From: Aquarana catesbeiana
Taxonomy: Eukaryota; Chordata; Amphibia; Anura; Ranidae
Reading direction: 5' to 3'
Assembly (NCBI RefSeq): GCF_042186555.1
Contig: NC_133326.1
Location: 99,508,625 to 99,572,624, forward strand
Length of the DNA: 64,000 nt
In this document: positions 49,201-61,200 of the stretch, one piece after another
Numbering within the stretch: position 1 is the stretch's first letter
Layout: each line of letters begins with the position of its first letter
The notes under the pieces: generated by a model
Told to the model about the DNA's origin: nothing
The model's input: only the letters and a program-made list of their open reading frames with translations
Database searches by the model: none
Translations under genes and position numbers: made by a program

Positions 49201-52200
49201 AAACGATGTGAGATACTGTATATTGGTTTGCTGTCTTATTACAGCTTAATTCTGAGGATATGAAAAAACTACCATTGCAGTGAGGCTCCCCCTCTGCACT
49301 GCAACAGTTAAAGTGATTCTAAATGCTCAAGGTTCATTCTATGCATTAAGGTAAAAAAAACCTTCTGGGTGCAGCTCCCCCCAGCCCCCCTTATACTTAT
49401 ATGACCCCGATGTCGAACCAGCAAGGTGCATGAGAGTGGTGGCTTTTCGGGGTCCCTGTCTTCTGCCATTGGCTCCTGCTGCTGTCAAGTGACCCAATGA
49501 GGAGAGAGTGGGGGTGGGGCTGAGCCACAATCTTTTTGTAAATGGACACACAGAGAGCATCTCAGAAGCAAGCCTGTTCGAGTGCTCCTATAGCAAGAGA
49601 CTTGCTATTGGGGGCACTCTGCAAAAAGGAGGGCCAGGACCGCCGGGGGGGACCCCAAAAAAAGAGGATCAGGGCTGTTCTGTGCAAAATCATTGCACAG
49701 AGCAGGTAAGTATGACATGTTTGTTATAATTTTTTTTGATTCTTTCCTTTGGAACCCCTAAAATGCACATTTTTGCCTAAGGTACCAGTAAATAGCACTT
49801 TTACTTAAGCCAGCCACATAGGCGTGCGCACAGGGTGTGCCGGGTGTGCCCAGGCACACCCTAATCACCCCGTGAACATTATTGTTATCGCTCTGTGTAG
49901 CAGCAGAAACAGGGGAAAGATCTCTCTCTTACCGGCTCTGCCATAAGAGAAGTGTTTATGCTCTTCTCTTTCACTGTGCTGGCAGGGAGATCAATGTGCC
50001 AGGGTCATATATATGTAGACACCCGCACACGCATGTGTGTTTGAACTTAAGGGTGCATACCCTAATGCAATAGGCTGCGCACACCTATGGCCAGCCATAC
50101 ATGGATCAAAATTTGGCTGGTTTAGCAGAGACCAGACAAATTTTGATCCTTGTATGGGCAGGCTGGTTGTACAGAAGTTGATCTATAGATTGATTTCTGT
50201 ACATCCAGCCTGCTCCATCAGTGCCACCTGCTATAGCCAGCAGAGCTGATCAGTATATTCTGAAGGCGGGGAAGTCTATACAGAGTCTATATACAATAGC
50301 TCAGCGGGGAGGATACCCCATCCACCTCGAGTGTGTGAATGAGGGAATGAAGTCTTTTTTTTGCGTTCAACCTGCTTGTTGCATGAAAAAAAAATGACTC
50401 ATGTATGGGCTGCCTTACCTTGGCCCTTAATTCCCTAGCAGCTGGGGCTTCCCTCGCCCTCCAACACACCTGCTTGTGAGTGGGACTCTGAGGAACACCA
50501 CTGAGAAGAGGTTGTGGAGGACCAGTCACATGAAACATTGAGCCTTCTGGAGTCAGGGATAAGGTAACTAATTGTGCTTTTTACTGATACCCTATAATAG
50601 GCTCCAAAAAAGGGTGGGCTCGGGGCACAGAGCACTGTGCAGGTGACCCGACCCACGGCTGCTGTGGGTGCATTGTTTGCCACCCCCCCAAAAAAATATA
50701 CCACCAGCCACCACTGTATTTAACCCTTGCAGTGCATGGAGAGCCCCACTGCAAGGGAATTTTCTTAATTTCTCTGAAGTTCAGCTTCAAGGTATCTTGC
50801 TTATGATTTGTAAATTACTGTTGTACTTTACACATTTGGCACCTTTCGGGGGGGGGGGAGCAGGTACCTGTTTTTGACAGGTACCCATCCCCCCTCCTCC
50901 TTTCCTCTCCGCCGGACAATTCACAAAGCGCAGTGGGGATCCGGTTGTGAAGCCGCAAGGCTTCACTGGCAGTTTCCCTTACAAGGAATGGCGGGGGCAG
51001 CACCCAAAGAGCCGCCTAAAAAATCGGCTGGGGTGCCGACATTGTGGGATCCCTGGACAGGTAAGTGTCCTAATATACAGCAGCGAGCACATTTGGGTTT
51101 TTTTTTTGTTTTTTTTTACATGTTTGCGTGGCCCCTGGGAGTGATATATGTTAACCCTTTGGCTGCCATTGTGGTTCATATACTTCTGAGTATGGCTGAA
51201 GTAGATCGTTAACACTTTTATATATAAAGTGCTGTTGTACCTCTTGTAATCTTGAGGTCTAATTCTGAGGTGAGCAGTTTGTCTTTCACGAGGTGGAGAA
51301 GGGGAAAGCTTGTGGTGGTTCTGGATTTTGTGTGCAAAAGAAGATCACATGGCAGACTTTTTTTTTGCAATAATTTTTACACTTGGGAAGTCTTCATTTG
51401 GTGCACACAGATGTTTTTGCACACTTAGGACATTCATTTGATATATAGAATATACATTTTTCCATTATTATATCTTATGTATGCTGATGTTGTTTTTTTT
51501 CTGCTGTAGATTTATGTCTTAAGGGCACATTGCACACTATTTTACATAAGATGGATTGATATTGTTAATTTTTCTATTGACGATTGCACATATACGCCGG
51601 AAAGTGTGTTAAATCGACAGCAATTATTTATATTCTCGTGTATTTGATCTTGATTCCAGCCATATCTGGGATAAGATATACAGAGGGGACGGAAAGTATT
51701 CAGACCCCCTTAAATTTTTCACTCTTTGTTATATTGCAGCCATTTGCTAAACATTTGAGTTCATTTTTTTTCCTCATTAATGTACACACAGCACCCCATA
51801 TTGACAGAAAAACACAGAATTGTTGACATTTTTCAGATTTATTAAAAAAGAAAAACTGAAATATCACATGGTCCTAAGTATTCAGACCCTTTGCTGTGAC
51901 ACTCATATATTTAACTCAGGTGCTGTCCATTTTTTCTGATCATCCTTGAGATGGTTCTACACCTTCATTTGAGTCCAGCTGTGTTTGATTATACTGATTG
52001 GACTTGATTAAGAAAGCCACACACCTGTCTATATAAGACCTTACAGCTCACAGTGCATGTCAGAGCAAATGAGAATCATGAGGTCAAAGGAACTGCCTGA
52101 AGAGCTCAGAGACAGAATTGTGGCAAGGCACAGATCTGGCCAAGGTTACAAAAAAAATTCTGCTGCACTTAAGGTTCATAAGAGCACAATGGCCTCCATA

Positions 52201-55200
52201 ATCCTTAAATGGAAGACGTTTGGGATGACCAGAACCCTTCCTAGAGCTGGCCGTTCGGCCAAACTAAGCTATCGGGGGGAGAAGAGCCTTGGTGAGAGAG
52301 GTAAAGAAGAACCCAAAGATCACTGTGGCTGAGCTCCAGAGATGCAGTCGGGAGATGGGAGAAAGTTGTAGAAAGTCAAGCATCACTGCAGCTCTCCACC
52401 AGTCGGGGCATTATGGCAGAGTGGCCCGACGGAAGCCTCTCCTCAGTGCAAGACACATGAAAGCCCACCTGGAGTTTGCTAAAAACCACCTGAAGTACTC
52501 TAAGATGGTGAGAAATAAGATTCTTTGGTCTGATGAGACCAAGATAGAACTTTTTGGCCTTAATTCTAAACAGTATGTGTGGAGAAAACCAGGCACTGCT
52601 TATCACCTGTCCAATACAGTCCCAACAGTGAAGCATGGTGGTGGCAGCATCATGCTATGGGGGTGTTTTTCAGCTGCAGGGACAGGACGACTGGTTGCAA
52701 TCAAGGGAAAGATGAATGCTGCCAAGTACAGGGATATTTTGGACGAAAACCTTCTCCAGAGTGCTCATGATCTCAGACTAGGCCAAAGGTTTACCTTCCA
52801 ACAAGACAATGACCCTAAGCACATAGCTAAAATAACGAAGTAGTGGCTTCACAACGACTCCGTGACTGTTCTTGAATGGCCCAGCCAGAGCCCTGACTTA
52901 AACCCAATTGAGCATCTCTGGAGAGACCTAAAAATGGCTGTCCAGCAACGTTTACCATCCAACAGAACTGGAGAGGATCTGCAAGGAGGAATGGCAGAGG
53001 ATCCCCAAATCTAGGTGTGAAAAACTTGTTGCATCTTTCTCAAAAAGACTCATGGCTTTATTAGATCAAAAGGGTGCTTCTACTAAATACTGAGCAAAGG
53101 GTCTGAGTACTTAGGACCATGTGGTATTTGAGTTTTTCTTTTTTAATAAATCTGCAAAAATGTCAACAATTCTGTGTTTTTTCTGTCAATATGGGGTGCT
53201 GTGTATACATTAATGAGGAAAAAAATGAACTTAAATGATTTTAGCAAATGGCTGCAATATAACAAAGAGTGAAAAATTTAAGGGGGTCTGAATACTTTCC
53301 GTCCCCACTGTATATACTTTATCTTGTTTTGTATATTTACACGCACTTGAGACTGATAGGAAACATATACATACGTTGCATATATATGCAGGTATGTATG
53401 CATGTGTATGCACATTATAAATATATATGTATAAAAAATTTTTTCTTGTCTTCACAAATGAGGGCTATAATACTTAACAGAAGGGATTAATTGGCTATGT
53501 ATTGTTGCTTTATTAAACTATGTGTTGTTTATCATTTTGTATATTTAATCTTCATTATCTCTGTTTACTTTGTAGTGTGAATTTCTATTTTTGATTAATC
53601 TTCCTATTAATACAGGAACTTAATGTACCACAGAAAATTCTTTTATGATATGTTTGTAACTATGCTTATTTCCAGAATATATTTTTTATCCAATGTTTAA
53701 TACAAATTTGATTTTTATACAAATTTATGTTATTAGTTTATAGATTACCAGAGATATATTTAAAGTCCCACCCTACCTATACATTTCCATTTTCTAGATT
53801 TCGGGATGATATCTCATGGCGATCTGAGTCCTATTTAATATACCAATATCCCACCTCCTTTACTCCAAATGCACACAGGGCTGTCTTTTCGCATGGGCAC
53901 GCTGGGCAGTTGCCCGGGGGCCCCCTTGCCTGGGGGGCCCCACCTGCCCAGCGAACCCAGCCAGGGCCGGACTGGCCTACTGGGAAATTTCTCGGTAGGC
54001 CGTCTGCCCTGGGGCCGCATTGAGTTGCGGCTGCAGTGCTCTGCTCTTTCCCTCTCTCCTCCTCCTCCTGTGTATCATGGAGCTGGCAGGCTCTGTGTTC
54101 AGTGGCCGTGCTGTACCAAGGTCCTGCCCCCCTAGACCGGCTCATGTAATAGTAGATTGAATCAGTGTTCTGCCTATCACACGAGCCAGTCTAGGGGGGC
54201 GGGACCTTGTTACAGCGCGGCTGCCGAACACAGACCCAGCCAGCTCCGTGATACACAGGAGGAGATGCCCGCTGTGTGCGTGTGATACCAGGCAATGGTG
54301 AGTCTAGATTAATTGGCACATTGATGCTGCATTCATGGGCACAGTGAGGATGCAATTGTGGGCACAGTGAAACTGCATTAATGGGCACAGTGAGGCTGTA
54401 ATGGTGGGCACAGTGAGGGTGCAATGGTGGGCACAGTGAAGCTGCAATGGTGGGCTCAGTGAGGCTGCATTCACGGGCACAGTGAGGCTGCAATGGTGGG
54501 CACAGTGGGGCTGCATTCATGGGCACAGTGAGGCTGCAATGGTGGACACAGTGAGGATGCATTCACAGGCACAATGGCGGGCAAGGTGAGGCTACAATGG
54601 TGGGCACACTGAGGCTACAATGGTGGGCACAGTGAGGCTGCATCCATGGGCACAGTGAGGCTGCAATGGTGGGTACAGTGAGGCTGCATTGATGGGCACA
54701 GTGAGGCTGCAATGGTGGGCACAGTGAGGCTGCATTCACGGGCACAGTGAGGCTGCAATGGTGGGCACAGTGAGGCTGCATTCATGGGCACAGTGAGGCT
54801 GCATTCACGGGCACAGTGAGGCTGCATTCACGGGCACAGTGAGGCTGCATTCATGGGCACAGTAAAGCTGCATTTGATGGGCAATCATGTGTGATTGTGT
54901 AGACAGGGCCCCAGCGCACTGTATTGCCCGGGGGCATATAATGCTCTTAAAGTGGAAGTCCAGCGACCAATCTTCTTTTTTTTTTTTTTTAGGTTATTGA
55001 GACACTTTGCTAATCCCAAAATAATACTCACAGTTTGGGTGTAATATTTCCGCCTCTGTCTGTTTTCGTACTGAAGAATAACTTTAAAAATGTGATGCTG
55101 GCTGTTTCCATCTTGCTTGTGGGCATGTGAAGCCCACAAGCATTGATTTCCTGGATGCGGTGAATGCTGTTCATTCACAGCTTGTTCACAAGCATGATCA

Positions 55201-58200
55201 TTGTTCCCGCACTGAATCTTGGGAAGCCTGACACTAAGCTCCCAGGAGACATTGCGGCGCCGGGGAAAGGCAATAAACACGCCTACTCCCATGGGAGGAG
55301 AGACAGGAAGTGCCACAATAAAGTACAATATAAAGGTAATTACAGCGATAAAAAAAAAATTTGTGCGGCATTTGAACATCTATGCAATTAACTGAAGGGG
55401 GTAAGATTAAGTTAAAAATTTGAGTAGAACCCCACTTTAAGATGGCACTGAATGCACATATACACAGTTTTGATACAGCATCACACTTTTTATAGGTAGG
55501 TGTGAAATACATGTTGAGTGCTGGCTGGCTTTCTCATACACAGGTTTACAAGTGGATTACAAGTTGTACATACAATTGTCTTTTGAGTTTATCACCTCTA
55601 TTTAAGCCTCATACACACTACCAGTTTTTTTTCGTTCAACCCAGGGGGTTGAATGAAAAAAAACTGACAGCCCTGCTGTACTAATAATCCAAAGCTAGCA
55701 CCACAATCTACCCTGCTGTGCTATTGTGTTCTGACAGGGCCCTGCCAGAACACTCAGGTCAGCGCTCTCAGCCATTGGCTAAGAGAGCGTACCGAATGGG
55801 AGCCGGTCGGCAGACCGTTTTCAGTCATGCCCCTTCAAAAATGTTTTTTAAAAGGAAGGGGGGACTGAAGACTCTGATCTGAAAAAAAAAGGGGGGGGGG
55901 GTTGCTGAGAACTCTAATGTGAAGCGGGGAGATACTGAGGACTCTGAAATGAGTGGGAATAGAAAATAAGGACTTTGATGTGAGTGTGGATGGAAAATGA
56001 GGACTCCCCATTTTAGACTCAAGCTTTTGCATACTTTCAAATGGTACTGTGGCTGGAAAAAGGTTGAGAAGCACTGATTTAGAAGACAAAACAAATTTAG
56101 GTTTACACTCCAGTTAAGAGCTACAGTATGTTTAAGGGTTTAGTTTACATTCATAGTTAGGTTAAAAAATGAAAGTACAGAGAAGTGTAGCACTGTTACC
56201 ACCTTATCACCACCATAAAATATCAGATTGATGCATCAGATAGAGGGATCCGGATTTAGAGAGTTTCCTGAATTCTTGTGCAAATAGATGGAAATAACCC
56301 TCTCCATAAAAGAAAGCTGTTTTCTGGGTACAGTAATATTTTCAAAGCAAGCCTTGAAACGTATCTAAATTAGATTGTACTTATCTAAAACAGAAATATT
56401 TTAGTTATTGCAGCCTACTAATCTATAGGCTTCATGTACACTAGCAGGTCCTAAACTTGAGTTTAGGAACTTTTGCCGTTTTTTGCCAAAGCTACTAAAC
56501 TCAACTCCATAAAAGCCTATGTGTCAATGTACACATAGGCTTTTAGCAGAGTTTGGGAGCTGCCTCCCTCAACCTCCCTCTCCTGAATGCAGAATTAAGT
56601 GTAGGATAGGAACGTTTTGACCGTCGGCCACAGGAAAACACAAAATGATGTGGTGTGATTTTGCATCGATTTTGCCACGCTTTTGCTGCGTTTTGCCTTT
56701 TCTGTGCCTGTAGTAAATGTAGGCACGGTGTACATGAAGCCTGAAATGTGATGGCTACATTATTTTTCTTTGTTTATGCTTCTTTCCACCATTTTATTTT
56801 TACCAGGTGATCCTGACAGTAACAGGGCCTGTTCACATACGGTATAGTGTAGTGACCTGCGTTTTACTGCATTGTCAAACGCAAGTCACCACTAGGACAC
56901 ACAAAAAACAATTGTTTTCTATGTGTCCTATCCACACTGCAACACACCCTGTAGGTGCGGTGCAGTGAGCTGCGAAAAAATGCAGACATGCTGCATTTTA
57001 TTGCAGCATAGAGGAAGGGATCGCATGTCATTGTACAGCAGTGCAATGCATAGTGCTGCTTTACAGGGACATGAATAAAGTGACACTTTGTGCACTTCAA
57101 ATAATATTGAGACAATAAAAAAGAAAACCGTGTGATGTGCTAAAACACACACTATGTCTATGGAGGAGCAACTTAGCTGCCCTTGGACAGAAGCATTGTA
57201 AGCCTGTGGAGAAAGTAGTGTTAGAAAGACTACTAGATTTAGATGGACTTTACATAAGTGACTAACAAATTAAAGACTAATCCCATATAACACTTTTTAA
57301 GCTGTTACAGCAACGTTTTTCTTTTGCTTTTAAAATAAAGGTTTTACATAAATGATTAAAAGCTGACCATTGTAAGCAACCCTGTCAGTGTTAAATGGTT
57401 TGTCTTAACCCTTTGACTAACAATTTTGCTGGACAGCTTGGTCTGTTATAGAAAGTTGAAACATAACAGACTTCCTGGCAGGATTTCCAGGTGACAATAA
57501 AGGAGAAAAGACAAAAAAAGGAAAACCAATTTAACCATCACATCTAAGGATTTGTATCCTGCAACTTATTGAACTTTTGTTTTGGGGTTTAAACACACTT
57601 TAAATGAGGGCCTGCCTAATCATATTTTTTTTAAACCACCACATTGCCTTTGCTCCTCCAGAACGCCGACCCATGGTCACTACTGCTTCAGCCAACTAGG
57701 TCTGTTAGCATGGATCAAAAAAAAAAACTCTTCTAGGTAAAGGTCATCTCTTCATTTTAAGAGAACTTCCAAAGTGTGCTCATACAAATCATTATGTAAA
57801 ACAAAAGACCACAGGCTGCAACTACAAGTGGCATACTTTAAATAACTGCTCAAAAAAAATTATATAAGTAGAATTTAAAAGGCTTTACATTTACATGAGT
57901 GGACAAATAAAGACATTTATTTTTTCTTGCAAACTAAATCAGAAATATTTCTTAATTTGCAGTCTGGTTAGCAAATCTCATAATTAGATGTAATCAGTAA
58001 AGTCAAAGGTAACTATTTTCATATGTTTACTTACCATTTTTCCTATCATCATTACATAGGGACCAAGGTACTTGTTGACTCCAAAAATATCCAAGACACG
58101 AATATACCAGAAGATAATATCTACACAGTAAATGACTCTACCATATCCCATGTATGGCTGATTTTGAAGTCGTAGAATTGCTCCAATTATAAATATTGAA

Positions 58201-61200
58201 ATGGCCACAAGGTCTGTAATATTCCAATACTCTTGTAACCAAACTTTCACCTTTTGGCTCAGCTTCCCTGGTTCAGACATTAGAATCTGGAGAAAAGGTA
58301 GAGTAGAAAATACAAAAAAAAATGCTTATGTCATTACATAATTTGAACAGAAGTCATGTGGTGAAGATAGTATTTCATGCAATAAATATGAATGCAGTAT
58401 TATATAACTAAAAATGTTATTATCGTTTGCATAGCTGAACATATTAGTAGGTTTCTTCCCCATCTCTTCATTGCCACCCCCTGTCTCGGTCGCAGCACAT
58501 TCTTCCACTGTCATATCACCTGGCCACTGCCACATCACCTCAATGGAGCCGGTTCACACACCTCCAGGGCAGCCGCGGTCCGCATTGGAAAAGGGTCCTG
58601 TGCGCCTATGGCTGTGTTTCAGGTCCGAATTCAGGCAAAAGTTTGGACCTGATTCGCTCCTGAAACGGAGAACAGGGACGCACTGGACCCCTGCTTCAGA
58701 GCTGGGGCGGCAGCAAGTGTGAACCCGGCCTTAAGGACCTGTAAGCTGCAATATATTACATTTTTGTTTTTGGGTTAATTACCACTTGAAGTTTATTTTA
58801 ATTTAGTCCATATATATATACTTTGCAAAAATTGTATAATTTATTGTACTTATTTGACAGTGCATACGTTTATCATAAAAGGCAATATTGTTCTCACCTC
58901 CCTTACTTTCTCCAAACCAAGGGTTAAAATATATGAGATGACAATCCATTCCTGCAGAGAAGGCCAGCGCTCCATCTTCACCAAAATTATATAATTAAAT
59001 AACAATAAATATCCTAAGTACGAAATCTGGAAAATAAAAGTAGATTTATGTATCTGATATTTGATAGTAGGTATTAAAATAGTTCATTTGTTTGCTTCTG
59101 CATGACCCTATTGCTAGTTTCCTAAGCAACAATCTTGAATTTAACTATATTATTGTATTACATGAAGGCCTAATTTATACAGGTGGCAGAAACAGGTGGT
59201 TTGGCTATGTTTTTGTTGCTCGCCGACTGCTCTTTATTGATTTTAAACAAGCTGTACACATGCATGCACTGGAATTGGAGTCACGTAGGGAAAAATAATG
59301 CTGCCTGCAGAATTTGGCAACCAATAATGTTTTGCAACTGCATTAACTTCTATTTTAGCACACCTTAAAAGTGCTGTAATCAGGCCATAAAGTCTATAGT
59401 GTTTGTAGGCATGTTTAAGATCAGTTTAGGATGAGCTTGCAAAGCATTGAGAGTGTTCAGGATGAGCAAAAAAAAAAAGAAAAAAGGGTATTTGAGGGGT
59501 ATTGGTGGACGTGATTTGAAAGCGTGCCTAACGCATCTGAAATACATATTAACAATATAGGTACGTTGGTGTGCGCTAAAGGCAGCGTTTAACTTCAACG
59601 TCTGTTTGTGCTTAGCCTAAAGGCTAAATAACTGAAAACCTTAAAGATGCATTATTGCAAGGAATACAAACAGGTCCCTCTAGGTCACAATAATTAATTG
59701 TAGGCATTCTGAGAAAAGGTGCCAGAGAATAACACAAAGGAATTTGTTTTGTTCTTGATCTCTGGTTCAATAATCCCCCTTAAGATGATTGTAGAGAATT
59801 ACAGAGAAAGGTCAAATGGTTTAACACAAAGATCAACTCTGCGCTGAACTCTGATCTGACCTAAGGAAGGTTCATAGAACAAGGAGATAATGAATTCCTT
59901 GAGCCCAAATAACTATAGCATGAAATAAAATCATTATGACAAGGCTAGTGCACACTCCCTGCCACTAGAATAGAAAGTGCTCATTTGACATCATTTATAG
60001 ACTGAACTGATATTTTGTTTTCTGTGGAAAATATACAGTAATGGAAAACAGGCCACTAGCAAAAGCATACACGTTCACTGAATGTTACAAAAACCAAGCG
60101 ATATACAAAAACATGTGGTTGTATAAAAACATTGTAATTTATAATGTAAAAAAAATGTTTACTGGTGGATTGAATTAATTTATGGAAAATAAATGATTTT
60201 TTGTTAAAGTGGTGTAAATTCTACAGGTGGCCACCTGTCTGATGGTGTAGGTAGCCTTCAAACCAAGAAGTGCTGTCAGCCTAGGGGTGTGGGATTAAAA
60301 GGGCAAGGCTAAAAATAGTGGCAAAAGACTCTTGGAGCTCACAACTATTTTTGCCCCAATTTCATAGCTAATATCTAATCATAGATGCACCCAGAAGCCT
60401 CATGGTTTGCTTGCGTGATTGTCTTTCTGTTAATCCCAGAATTCTGAACAGAACTTAAGCTAATCTATTTTTAAGTTTGCTGCTGTTTGCCTTTTTTTAT
60501 AATTAGTAAGAGTATCAGAAGTTTAGGGAGATGCAAAAATGTAAGGATTTCCTTTTTAAAAACACTAATGCCGTGTACACACGATCAGATTTTCCGACAA
60601 CAAAACTGTGGATTTTTGTTCTAAGGATGTTGGCTCAAACTTGTCTTGCATACACACGGTCACACAAATGTTGGACAAAAATTCAGAATGTGAGAACGCG
60701 GTAACGTACAACACATATGATGGGACTATAAAAAGGAAGTTCAATAGCCAGTGCGGCTCCTTCTGCTTGATTCCGAGCATGCGTGAACTTTTGTGCGACG
60801 GACTTGTGTACACACGATCGGACTTTCCGACAAGTTTTGGTGGAAAATTTGAGAACCTGCTATCAAACATTTGTTGGCGGAAATTCTGACAGCAAATGTT
60901 CGATGGAGCATACATACACACGGTCGGACTTTCTGACAACAAGCTCACATCGAACATTTACTGTCAGAAAATCCGACCGTTTGTACGCGGCATTAGACTA
61001 ACCTTATGATTACAGAAAGCAGGCCATTTAGAACTATGTTTATGGGAGTTAAGCCTGCCATAATTCAATCAAAAGTATTTGATTGTTTGAGTATTCAGCA
61101 GCTCAGACACTATATTATACTATTGGCCCATAATGATTTTTTCTTCAAAGGCGGAACTTCACTTTGGCATAGGAAAGATTGTAGTTTTCCTCATTATTGG

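Noticed and set aside
53831..54145. 104-codon G/P/R-rich minus-strand ORF
   Set aside because: It lies in the GC-rich edge and palindrome of a repeat and has no family match.
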